From the NCBI GenBank assembly GCA_019009955.1, contig JADPXZ010000007.1, positions 800,001 through 864,000 on the forward strand: 64,000 bases of DNA, written 5' to 3'. A program made the position numbers and the translations under genes. The notes under the pieces were generated by a model. That model searched no databases, had not been told where the DNA came from, and saw nothing but the letters and a program-made list of their open reading frames with translations. Numbering within the stretch: the stretch's first letter is position 1; every line of letters begins with the position of its first letter. Of this stretch, positions 1 to 13,500 are shown piece by piece. The stretch is from Riptortus pedestris. Its lineage: Eukaryota > Arthropoda > Insecta > Hemiptera > Alydidae.

Positions 1-646
1 TCATAATAACGGAGATATTTGCAATAACGAAATATAAACCAACGTCTTTCATAAGCGAGTAGTTAAGGGAATAACTCTGTAACTTGTTTTCAACAAAAAC
101 TCACAATAACTCGTTTATTGTTTGAGCTACGACAAATATGCATATAACAACAATTGTAGAGCATCAATAGTTCAACAAGATTGGTTCTATAACATTTCAC
201 TCTCAGGCTCATAATAACGGAGATATTTGGAATAACAAAATATACCAACGTTTCTAATAGTCGAGTCGTTAAGGGAATAACTCGGTAACTTGTTTCCAAC
301 AAAAACTCACAATAACTCGTTTATTATTTGAGCTACGACAAAAATGCTTATAACAACAATTGTAGAGCATCAATAGCTCAACAAGATTGATTCTATAACA
401 TTTTACTCTCAGGCTCATAATAACGGAGATATTTGGAATAACAAAATATAAACCAACGTCTCTCAAAAGCGAGTCTTTAAGGGAATAACTCGGTAACTTG
501 TTTTCAACAAAAACTCACAATAACTCGTTTATTGTTTGAGCTACGACAAAAGTGCATATAACAACAATTGTAGAGCATCAATAGTTCAACAAGATTGGTT
601 CTATAACATTTTACTCTCAGGCTAATAATAACGGAGATATTTGGAA
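1..646 (-). repeat. Short tandem array of M1 modules, period about 209 bp
   Basis: Three M1 copies at about 110-230, 318-438 and 527-646, plus the end of a fourth at 1-24, all reverse. Their left ends have the variant CTCGTTTATT..TTTGAGCTACGAC rather than ATATCTCGGTTAATATTTACG. The right ends are the standard ATAACGGAGATATTTGG. Confidence 0.8.
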
Positions 647-649
647 TTT

Positions 650-1326
650 AGTTGTTTAGGGATAATCAATATTTGTATGTTATCTCGATATATCGATCCT
701 AAACAGCTGACTTCATCAATTATTGACTAATGTAAAAATGTAGAAATCATGAGTTATTGACTAATGTACAAACATTGTCAAAAAGTTGAAATCTCGGCAA
801 TAGTCAATATAAAAAATGTCAACATTTTTAAATATTTATAGATTAATCAATATCTTAATACATCCAAATATACTCTTATTTGACATTATGTCAATATTTT
901 AACACTAAAGAATTTTTCAGGTTTGCAAAATTAGTCAATATCTCCAGATTTCAACATATTTCAATAATTCCACAAAATGTCAATATTTTGAGATTTCTAG
1001 ATCTTTCAATATTACTGATTTGAAGAATTTACAATATTTTCATAGTAGTCAAAATGTAATTAGTCAATATCACAAATTTCAACATTAGTCAATATCTCAG
1101 GATTTCAATTTTTTTTTTGTTTTATTAGTCAATATCTCAAAAATTCTGTTAATAATTTAAGTAGTCAAAATTAGTAAAGATATCTAAAGATTTTGACTAT
1201 TTTAGAAATAAATATAAAAAATGTTGAAAATTGTGATATTGACTAATGCTGAGATTTCTACCTTATTAAATAAATAATTAGGTCAGAGATGCTAATCTTG
1301 TGCAACACTTTATTAAAGAAAAACGC
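650..1326. repeat. TAGTCAATA satellite, leftmost block
   Basis: Irregular repetition of TAGTCAATATCTCA-type words separated by about 15-30 AT-rich bases. No exon with splice signals was seen, so the receptor's last exon is not here. Confidence 0.75.
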
Positions 1327-1455
1327 TAATATCTCGGTTAATATTTACGATAGAGAAAAAGTGCATATAACAACAATTGTAAAGCATCAATAGTTCAACA
1401 AGATTGGTTCTATAACATTTTACTCTCAGGCTCATAATAACGGAGATATTTGGAA
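1327..1455 (-). repeat. M1 module next to odorant receptor exon 4 donor
   Basis: A full M1 copy (GCTAATATCTCGGTTAAT ... ACGGAGATATTTGG). It ends 29 bases from the exon 4 donor. Confidence 0.8.
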
Positions 1456-1489
1456 TTATATATTAAATTATGCAAACCTCAGTAATTAC

Positions 1490-1579
1490 TTGTTCGCCAT
1501 ACAAGCAGAGACTGTATATGAACCCCATTTCGACTATTAAATTCTTGACGAAATCAGAAGAGCTGGCCAATTCTGGGCT
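1490..1579 (-). CDS. Odorant receptor exon 4 (TM6 region)
   Basis: The acceptor is ATTTACAG and the donor is CAA|gtaatt. It has 90 bases, phase 0 at both ends. The protein is SPELASSSDFVKNLIVEMGF followed by IYSLCLYGEQ. The final aromatic/Y-G-E/N-Q pattern is the conserved end of TM6 in odorant receptors. No TM7 exon was found between here and base 1, where only modules and satellite remain. Confidence 0.85.
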
Positions 1580-4500
1580 CTGTAAATAAAAATTAAACAA
1601 TTTCAATTGTTATTAATGTTATGTATTATGTAATAATATGTATTAGTTTAAATAATATGTATTTACCTCTAGAACTGATACAACGGCCATAGCTAGAGTT
1701 ATTGACGCCAATGTAAATACAGCCAGGAGGTAGGTGCCGTAAAATGGGTGAATCAAGTTGCGGAAACTGGAAAAAAAGTTCCTTACTGTATAAAATATTT
1801 CTATAGCGGTCAATATTTCTAAGTTAGTCAATAACTCAAATGGGTTAAACATTAGTCAATAACTCAGATGAGTATACATTAGTCAATAACTCATGGTGTG
1901 TACAATTTGTCTATATTTCTACATTGGTCAATATTTCTACATGAGTCAATAACTCAGATGAGTATACATTAGTCAATAACTCATGGTGTGTACATTTGTC
2001 TATATTTCTACATTGGTCAATATTTCTACATGAGTCAATAACTCAGATGAGTATACATTAGTCAATAACTCATGGTGTGTACATTTGTCTATATTTCTAC
2101 ATTGGTCAATATTTCTACATGAGTCAATAACTCAACATAATACAACATTTGTAAATAGCTTATAGTGTGTACATTTGTCTATATTTCTACGTTAGTCAAT
2201 ATCTCATGATTTACATATTACATACATTTTTTACATCTTTAATAAATTACTGAATGTTTCAAGATTTGAAAATTATTCAATATCTCAAGATATCAACATT
2301 TTTAAATATTTCCACGTTGATCATTATCTCAATATTTCCAAATATTATCTTATATTTGTCATTATCTGGTAATTTCGATATTAGACAATATCTTAAGATT
2401 TTTTAAGAGCATTTGTCATTATTTCAAGATTTCCACATTTTTAAATATTTTCAAAATAGTCAATATATTAATGTTTCAAAATCAATCAATATCAATTTTC
2501 TAAATTTTTAAATATTTCCAAAATAGTCAATATCACAAAATTTCAGCATTTTTAAATATTTCCAAAATACTCAATATTTCAACATTAATCAATATCACAA
2601 ATTTCTAAATTTTTAAATACTTCCAAAATAGTCAATATCACAAGATTTCAACATTTTATAATATTTCGAAATTAGTCAATATCTCAATATTTCTAAATTA
2701 TTCAATATCTCACACTTCAACATTAGTCAATATCACAAGATTTAATCATTTCCCAATATTTCTAAAATAATCAATATCCCAGATTTCAACATTTTTAAAT
2801 ATTTTTTAAAATAGTCAAAATCTTGAGATTTCTACATTAGTCAATATCACAAGAGTTCAACATGTTTAAATACTTACAAAGCAGTCAATATTTCAACATT
2901 TTCAAATATTTTCAAAACAGTCAACATTTTGAGATTTCTGCATAAGTCAATATCTCAAGAGGTCAACATTTTTAAATACTTCCAAAGTAGTCAATATCTC
3001 AATCGTCTCTCATCAGTCAATAATAATCAATATTTCTAAATTAGTCAATATCGCATATTTCAACACTAGTCAATATCACACATCAGAACATTGTAAATAT
3101 TTTCAAAATAGTCAAAATCTTAAGATTTTGACATGAGTCAATATCTCAATATTTCTACATTTTAACATATTTTCAAAACAATCAGTATCTTGAAATCTCA
3201 ACATTAGTCAATATCGCAAGATTTCGTCATTTTCAAATATTTCTATAATAATGAATATATTGAGATTTCTACATTAGTCAATATCTCAAATTACAACAGT
3301 GTCAAATACTTCCAAAATAGTCAATATCTCAATATTTCTAACATTAGTCAATATCAAACATTTCAACATTGTCAAATACTTACAAAATAGTCAATATCTC
3401 AATATCTCAAAATTAGACAATATCACACATTACAACATTGTCAAATACTTACAAAATAGTCAATATCTCAATATTTCTAAATTAGTCGATATCACACATT
3501 AAAACATTTTTAAATACATCCAAAATAGTCAATATCTCAATATTTCAAAATTAGACAATATCACACATTACAACATTTTTAAATACTTCCAAAATAGTCA
3601 ATATCTCAATATTTCTAATTAGTCAACATCACACATTTCACCATTAGTCAATATCGCAAATTTCAACATTTTAAAATATTTTCACAATAGTCAAAATGTC
3701 TAAATCTCAAATTAGTCAATATCACAAGATTTCATCATTTTTTAAAAATAGCCAATATCTTGAGATTTTTTAACTTAATGTCACAATTTTCAAATATTTC
3801 AATAATAGTCAACATGTTGAAATTTCTATATTAGTCAATATCACAAGATTTTAACATTTTGAAATATTTTGATAAATGTCAACATCTTGAGATTTCTAAA
3901 CTAGTCAATATTCAACAATTGTTCAAAACTTCCACATTAGTCAATATCTCAAAATTGGACAATATCACACATTACAACATTTTTAAATACTTACAAAATA
4001 GTCAATTTCTCAATATCTCAAAATTAGTCAATATCAAACATTAAAACATTTTTAAATACTTCCAAAATAGTCAATATCTCAAAATTAGACAATATCACAC
4101 ATTACAACATTTTTAAATACTTCCAAAATAGTCAATATCAATATTTCATAATATCTCAATTTTTACAACATTTTTAAATACTTCCAAAATAGTCAATATC
4201 TCAAAATTAGACAATATCACACATTACAACATTTTTAAATACTTCCAAAATATGTCAATATTTCAAAATTAGACAATATCACACATTACAACATTTTTAA
4301 ATACTTCCAAAATAGTCAATATCTCAATATTTCAAAATTAGACAATATCACACACTACAACATTTTTAAATACTTCCAAAATAGTCAATATCTCAAAATT
4401 AGACAATATCACACATTACAACATTTTTAAATACTTCCAAAATAGTCAATATCTCAAAATTAGACAATATCACACATTACAACATTTTTAAATACTTCCA

Positions 4501-7500
4501 AAATAGTCAATATCTCAATATTTCAAAATTAGACAATATCACACATTACAACATTTTTAAATACTTCCAAAATAGTCAATATCTCAATATTTCAAAATTA
4601 GACAATATCACACATTACAACATTTTTAAATACTTCCAAAATAGTCAATATCTCAATATTTCAAAATTAGACAATATCACACACTACAACATTTTTAAAT
4701 ACTTCCAAAATAGTCAATATCTCAAAATTAGACAATATCACACATTACAACATTTTTAAATACTTCCAAAATAGTCAATATCTCAAAATTACACAATATA
4801 ACACATAACAACATTTTTAAATACCAAACACATTTTTCAATCATATCATAATAGTCGAAATGTTGAAATCGCATTGTTAGTCAATATATCAAATTACAAC
4901 ATTGGCAAATACTTACAAAATTGTCAATATCTCATGAGTCAATATTTCTACATTAGTCAATAACTCATGATATGAACATTTGTTCTATATTTCTACATTT
5001 GATAATAACTCTAGAAAAATAACTTTTATTATTTATACTTTACCTGACAATAGCTTGATGATGTTTGATATTCTCGACTAGACACAAGTAGAGACAATTC
5101 TGAAAATCTTGCCTCTCGTAGAAACTGTTGATTTTCTCCGGTCCGTAATTTGGTTACATAACAATATTACAATAACATTAGTCAATAACTTATGATTTAT
5201 ACATTTACATATATTTCTAGATAAGTCAATATCACAATTTTCAACGTTATTTACATATTTCTACATTAGTCAATTATCTCGTGATTTATACTTTTCTTTC
5301 ATATTTAGTCAATAACTGAATGTCTCAAGACCTGAACATTAGTCAATATCTCAAGATATCAACATTTTTAAATATTTCCCGATTGATCATTATCTCAATA
5401 TTTTCAAATATACTCTTCTACAGTCATTATATGATTATTTCAATATTAGACAATATCTTAGGATTTGAGTATTAGTCAATATTTCTAGATTTCAACACTT
5501 TTAAATATTTTCAAAATAGTCAATATCTTGAAATATCTAAATTAGTCAATATTTCAGTATTAGTCAATATCACACATATCAACAGTTTTAAATATTTCCA
5601 AAATAGTAAATATCTTGAGATTACTACACTAGTCAATATCACAAAATTTCAACATTTTTAAATATTTCTACATTAGTCAACATCTAAACATTATTCAATA
5701 TCTCACACATTTAAAAATTATTAAATATTCCCTGAATAGTCAAAATCTAGAGATTACTCCATAAATCAATATCACAAGGTTTCAATATTTCCAAAATAGT
5801 CAATATCTTGAAATATCTACATTAGTCAATGCTACAAATTTGTCGTAATTTTTAAATATTTTCAAAGCAGTCAATATCTCAATATATCACTATATATCAT
5901 AATATAATATCACTATTTCTGAAACACTCAACATAGTCAATATCTCAAGACTTCAAAAGTGTTTTATTTTATTAGCCAATATCTTTAGATGCCTACTTTA
6001 GTCAATATCTTGAAATTCCATCATTTGTCAAACATTGTTAATAATTGAAATATAAAAGTAACTTATAATATACATATTTTTATATTGTTCAAAGCATCCA
6101 AATTAGTCAATATCTCAAGATTTCTACATTTTTCAAAATTCTCCTTTTATTAGTCAATATCTCAAGATAACATAAATGAAATAGATACAATTAACTTATA
6201 ATATATTATTATAGTTATTAATTTACCTGACAATAGCTTGATGGTGTTTGATATTCTCGACAAGACACAAGTAGAGACAATTCTGATAATCTTGCCTCTG
6301 GTAGAAACTCTTGATCTTCTCCTGGTCAAAAGTCTCCGGCATTTTCTCCGTTTCTACCAATCGGACGAAAGCCCTCTTTTCAATCGTTGCCAAAGAATAA
6401 TTGAGTATTTCCATTTGAATCCTCAGCTGAACGGCACAAGCCACATAGATCTCGTTCAGTCCAATAACACCACAAGTCAGATAACAACCGTAAACTATTA
6501 TAATAAACCACGCTATTGAAAACCCCAGAAAAGTATCAGTATCGTAAGGTCTCTAAATAGGGAATATTGCAATAACATTAGTCAATAACACATGATTTAT
6601 ACATTTGTTCAATATTTCTACATTAGTCAATATCTCATGATTTCTAATGTTGACTTCATTTCTACATTAGTCAATATTTAATATAAACATTAATCAATAT
6701 ACTCATCATCTTAAATTTTGAACATATCTCAAGATTTTAGCATTAGTCAATATCTCAAGAATTGATCGTTAGTCAATATCTAATGGTTTGATCATTGGTC
6801 AATATCTCAAGATTGGACCGAATATCATTAAATTTCATCATTTTGAAATGCTAACAAAATAGTCAATATCTTGAGATTTCTACATTAGTCAATATCACAA
6901 GATTTTGTTATTTTGAAATACGTCCATAATAATCAAAATGTTAAAATCTTAACATCAGGCAATATCGCAAGATTTGATCGTTAGTCAATATTTAATGATT
7001 TTATCATTGGTCAATATCTCAAGACTGGACCACATATCATTAAATTTCATCATTTTGAAATGTTAACAAAATAGTCAAAATCTTGAGATTTCAACATTAG
7101 TCAATATCACAAGATTTTATAATTTTGAATATTTCCATAATAATCAAAATGTTAAAATCTTAACATTTGTCAATATTACAAATTTTAACATATTAAATAC
7201 TTCCAAAATAGTCAATATCTCAATACTTCCAAACTAGTCAATATCTCAATATTTCCAAACTAGTCAATATCACAAGATTTTAGCATTCTAAAATATTTCT
7301 AAAATAGTCAACATCTAAATATTTCAACATTAGTCAATATCACAAAATTTCATCATTTTTAAATATTTTCAAAATAGTCAACATGTTGAAACCTAAACAT
7401 TAGTCAATATCACAATGTTTTTAAATTAATCAATATTACACATTTCATCATCATTAGTCAATATCACACATTTCGACATTGTCAAATACTTCCAAAATAG

Positions 7501-10500
7501 TCAATATCTCAATATTTCCAAACTAGTCAAAATCTCAATATTTCCAAACTAGTCAATATCACAAGATTTTAGCATTCTAAAATATTTCTAAAATAGTCAA
7601 CATCTAAATATTTCAACATTAGTCAATATCACAAAATTTCATCATTTTTAAATATTTTCAAAATAGTCAACATGTTGAAACCTAAACATTAGTCAATATC
7701 ACAATGTTTTTAAATTAATCAATATTACACATTTCATCATCATTAGTCAATATCACACATTTCGACATTGTCAAATACTTCCAAACTAGTCAATATCTCA
7801 ATATTTCCAAACTAGTCAATATCACAAGATTTTAGCATTCTAAAATATTTCTAAAATAGTCAACATCTAAATATTTCAACATTAGTCAATATCACAAAAT
7901 TTCATCATTTTTAAATATTTTCAAAATAGTCAACATGTTGAAACCTAAACATTAGTCAATATCACAATGTTTTTAAATTAATCAATATTACACATTTCAT
8001 CATCATTAGTCAATATCACACATTTCGACATTGTCAAATACTTCCAAACTAGTCAATATCTCAATATTTCCAAACTAGTCAATATCACAAGATTTTAGCA
8101 TTCTAAAATATTTCTAAAATAGTCAACATCTAAATTTTCAACATTAGTCAATATCAAAAATTTCATATTTTTAATATTTTCAAAATAGCAACTGTTTGAA
8201 ACCTAAACATTAGTCATGTTTTTAAATTAATCATATTACACCATTTCATCATTTTCTAAAATAGTCAAACATCTAAATATTTCAACATTAGTCAATTCAA
8301 AAATTTCATCTCATTTTTAAATATTTTCAAAATAGTCAACATGGTGAAACCTAAACATTAGTCATATCACAATGTTTTAATAATTAATCAATATTACACA
8401 TTTCATCATCATTAGTCAATATCACACATTTCGACATTGTCAAATACTTCAAAAATAGTCAATTTCTAAATATTTCTCAATTAATCAATATTACACATTT
8501 CATCATTAGTCAATATCACACATTCCAACATTGTCAAATACTTCCAAAATAGTCAATATCTCAATATTTCCAAACTAGTCAATATCTCAATATTTCCAAA
8601 CTAGTCAATATCACAAGATTTTAGCATTCTAAAATATTTCTAAAATAGTCAACATCTAAATATTTCTACATTAGTCAATATCACAAAATTTCATCATTTT
8701 TAAATATTTTCAAAATAGTCAACATGTTGAAACCTAAACATTAGTCAATATCACAATGTTTTTAAATTAATCAATATTACACATTTCATCATCATTAGTC
8801 AATATCACACATTTCGACATTGTCAAATACTTCCAAAATAGTCAATTTCTCAATATTTCTCAATTAATCAATATTACACATTTCATCATTAGTCAATATC
8901 ACACATTCCAACATTGTCAAATACTTCCAAAATAGTCAATTTCTCAATATTTCTAAATTATTCAATATCACACATTTCAACATTTATAAATATTTTATAA
9001 TTGTCAAAACGTTGAAATCTCAGCAATTAGTCAATATCTCAAATTACAACATTGTCAAATACTTTCAAAATAGTCAATATCACACATTTCAAAAATTTTA
9101 AATATTTTCATAATAGTTAACATCTTGGAATCTCAGCATTAGTCAATATTACAGAGATCACCATTTCAAAATATTTCTAAAATAGTCAAATTTTAAATAT
9201 TTCACTAAGTCAATATCACAAGATGTTAATATTTTTAAATATTTCTGAAGTAGTCAGCTTTTAAATATTTCAACATAAGACAATATCACAAGATGTGAAT
9301 ATTTTTAAATATTTCTAAAGATTTCATTATTTGTAATTATTTCTAAAATACTCAACACTATAGTCAAACATCCACCTTAGTCAATATTACAAACTTGAAA
9401 TATCCTTAGTCAATATCACAAGATCATTCCCAAATATTTTCATAATAGTCAAAATGTTGAAATCTCATCATTAATCAATATCACAAATTTAAATACTAGT
9501 CAAACATCCGCATTAGTCAATATCTCAGGATTTCTACATTTGTCAAAATTTTCCTCGATAGTCAATATCTCGAGATTTTATTATTAGCCTATATTGTATT
9601 AATAATTGAAATAGAGAAAAGTAACTTATAATATATGTATATATAATTTTCTCATTTACCTGACAATAGCTTGATGGTGTTTGATATTCTCCACAAGACA
9701 CAAGTAGAGACAATTCTGAAAATCTTGCCTCTGGTAGAAGCTCTTGATTTTCTCCTGGTCAAAAGTCTCCGACATTTTCTCCGTTTCTACCAATCGGACG
9801 AAAGCCCTCTTTTCAATCGTTGCCAAAGAATAATTGAGTATTTCCATTTGAATCCTCAGCTGAACGGCACAAGCCACATAGATTTCGTTCAGTCCAATAA
9901 CACCACAAGTCAGATAACAACCGTAAACTATTATAATAAACCAAGCTACGGAAAATCCTAAAGTTGTATCAGTATCGTAAGGTCCGTAAATCGGCAATAT
10001 TACAATATTACAATAACATTAGTCAATATCTCATGATTTATGCAGTTGCTTATATTTTTACATTAGTCAATATCACAAATTTCAACATTTTTAAATATTT
10101 CAAGATTAGTCAAAACTTGATATTACAATAACAGTAGTCAATATCTCATGATTTTATACATTTGTCAATATTTTTACATTAGTCAATATCACAAATTTCA
10201 ACATTTTTAAATATTTCAAGATTAGTCAAAACTTGATATCACAATAACATTAGTCAATATCTCATGGTTTTATACATTTGTCAATATTTTTACATTACTC
10301 AATATCACAAATTTCAACAATTTTAAATATTTCAAGATTAGTCAAAACTTGATATCACAATAACATTAGTCAATATCTCATGGTTTTATACATTTGTCAA
10401 TATTTTTACATTACTCAATATCACAAATTTCAACAATTTTAAATATTTCAAGATTAGTCAAAACTTGATATCACAATAACATTAGTCAATATTTCTATAA

Positions 10501-13500
10501 TAGTCAGCATGTTTAAATTTTTACATTAGTCAATATCTCAAGAATATATCATAATAGTCAACATGTAGAGATTTCAACATGAGTCAATATCACAAGTTTT
10601 CTGCAATTTTAAATATTTCTTAAATTGTCAAAATCTTGAGATTTCCACATTAGTCAATATCTCATAATTTCTAAACAAGACAATAACTCATAATTTAAAC
10701 ATTTGTCTATATTTCTATATCAGTCAATAACACAATGTATAGTCAATATCACAAATCATAACAATTTTAAATAATTCCAAAGCAGTCAATATCTCAATAT
10801 TTCAACATTATTCAATATCACACATTTCAACATTAGTCAATATCACACATTTCAACATTTTTAAATACGCCCAAAATAGCCAATATCTCAGTATTACTAA
10901 ATTAGTCAATTTCACACATTTCAAATTTTTGAAATATTTTCATAATAATCAAAATGTTTAAATCTCAAAATTAGTCAATATCTCAATTTACAACATTGTA
11001 AATACTTCCAAAATTGTCAAAACCTCACTATTTCAACATTAGTCGATATCACAATATTTCAACATTAGTCAATATTACTAAATTGCACCATTTTAAAATA
11101 TTTCTACAATAGTCAAAATGTTTAATTTCAACATTAGTCCATATCTCAAATTACAACATTGACAACTACTTCCAAAATAGTCAATATCTCAATCATATCT
11201 CATCAGTCAATAATCAATATTTATAAACTAGTCAATATCACACATTTCAACATATTCAATATTAGTCAATATCTCAATATTTCTACATTTTTCAAAATTC
11301 TCCTTATTAGTCAATATCTCAAGATAACATAATTGAAATAGATGCAATTGACTTATAATATATTATTATAGTTATTAATTTACCTGACTATAGCTTGATG
11401 ATGTTTGATATTCTCGACAAGACACAAGTAGAGACAATTCTGAAAATCTTGCCTCTGGTAGAAACTCTTGATCTTCTCCTGGTCAAAAGTCTCCGACATT
11501 TTCTCCGTTTCTACCAATCGGACGAAAGCCCTCTTTTCAATCGTAGCCAAAGAATAATTGAGTATTTCCATTTGAATCCTCAGCTGAACGGCACAAGCCA
11601 CATAGATTTCGTTCAGTCCAATAACACCACAAGTCAGATAACAACCGTAAACTATTATAATAAACCAAGCTACGGAAAATCCTAAAGTTGTATCGGTATC
11701 GTAAGGTCCGTAAATAGGATGCATTACAATATTACAATAACATTAGTCAATATCTTATGATTTCTACATTTTTTACATATTTCTACATTAGTCAATATCT
11801 CATGATTTATAAATTTCTTACATATTTAGTCAATAACTGGATGTCTCAAGATTTGAGCATTAGTCAATATCTCAAGATATCAACATTTTTAAATATATCC
11901 ACGTTGATCATTATCTCAATATTTTCAAATATACTCTAATATTAGTTATTGTATGATAATTTCAATATTAGTCAATATCTCAAGATTTGAGAATTAGTCA
12001 ATATTTCTGAATTTCAATACTTTTAAATATTTTCAAAATAGTCAATATCTTGAGATTTCAAAATTAGTCAATATTTCAACATTAGTCAATATTGCTAAAT
12101 TGCACCATTTTCAAATATTTCTAAAATAGTCAACATCATGAAATTTCAACATTAGTCAATATGACAAATTACAACATTTTTAAATACTTTCAAAATATTC
12201 AATATCTCAATATTTCTATCATAAAGTAGTCAACATAACACATTTCACCATTAGTCAATATAACAGATTTCAATATTTTTTAAATATTTTCAAAATAGTC
12301 AATATGTTGATATATCAAAATTAGTCAATATTACTAATTTCAACATTTTTAAATACTTCCAAAATATTCAATATCTCAAAATTAGTCAATATTCCAAAAT
12401 TAGTCAATATCACAAATTTGAACATTTTTAAATATTGCTATAATAGCACAAATGTTGATAGTTATATATTAGTCAATATTACTAAAATTCACCATTTTCA
12501 AATATTCCTAAAATAGTCAATATCCTGAAATCTCTATGTTAGTCAATATTACTAAATTTCACTAATTTCCAAATATTTCTAAAATATTCAAGATATTGAG
12601 ATTTCTACTTTAGTCAATATCACAAGATCTCAATACTTTTATATACTTCCAGAAAAGTCAAAATCTTGACATTTCTAAACTAGTCATATTCGACAATTGT
12701 TCAAATCATCCGCGTTAGTCAATATCTCAAAATTTCAAAAGTGTTTTTTTGTATTATTAGTCAATATCTCAAGATTTCTATATTTTTCTCATTAGTCAAT
12801 ATCTCGAGAATTTATAGTCAACATGTTGGGATTTGTGTATTAGTCAATATAACAGATTTCAACGTATTTAAATTGTTTCAAAATAGTCAATAAATAATTT
12901 TATAATTTACCTGACAATAGCTTGATGATCCACCCCCCCCCCCCCCCACCCCCCCCCCCCCCCACCCCCCCCCCCCCCCACCCCCCCCCCCCCCCACCCC
13001 CCCCCCCCCCCACCCCCCCCCCCCCCCACCCCCCCCCCCCCCCACCCCCCCCCCCCCCCACCCCCCCCCCCCCCCACCCCCCCCCCCCCCCACCCCCCCC
13101 CCCCCCCACCCCCCCCCCCCCCCACCCCCCCCCCCCCCCACCCCCCCCCCCCCCCACCCCCCCCCCCCCCCACCCCCCCCCCCCCCCACCCCCCCCCCCC
13201 CCCACCCCCCCCCCCCCCCACCCCCCCCCCCCCCCACCCCCCCCCCCCCCCACCCCCCCCCCCCCCCACCCCCCCCCCCCCCCACCCCCCCCCCCCCCCA
13301 CCCCCCCCCCCCCCCACCCCCCCCCCCCCCCACCCCCCCCCCCCCCCACCCCCCCCCCCCCCCACCCCCCCCCCCCCCCACCCCCCCCCCCCCCCACCCC
13401 CCCCCCCCCCCACCCCCCCCCCCCCCCAATTATAAAATAGAAATTTAATAATTTTAATTTTTAAAAAGAATTAAAAAAAAAAACGGTTAATATTCAAGAT

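Noticed and set aside
6238..11685. Plus-strand frames of 93-96 codons over the odorant receptor exon 2 copies
   Set aside because: Antisense shadows. The minus strand carries the receptor motif and splice signals.
9660..11707. Copies A and B as functional mutually exclusive alternative exons
   Set aside because: Frames and donors are intact, but neither has an acceptor AG in the phase required by exon 1. Kept as defective duplicates pending RNA data.
12887..13440. Long proline/histidine/threonine and glycine/tryptophan open frames of 165-180 codons
   Set aside because: They translate the C15A minisatellite in all frames, with no start context or splice signals.
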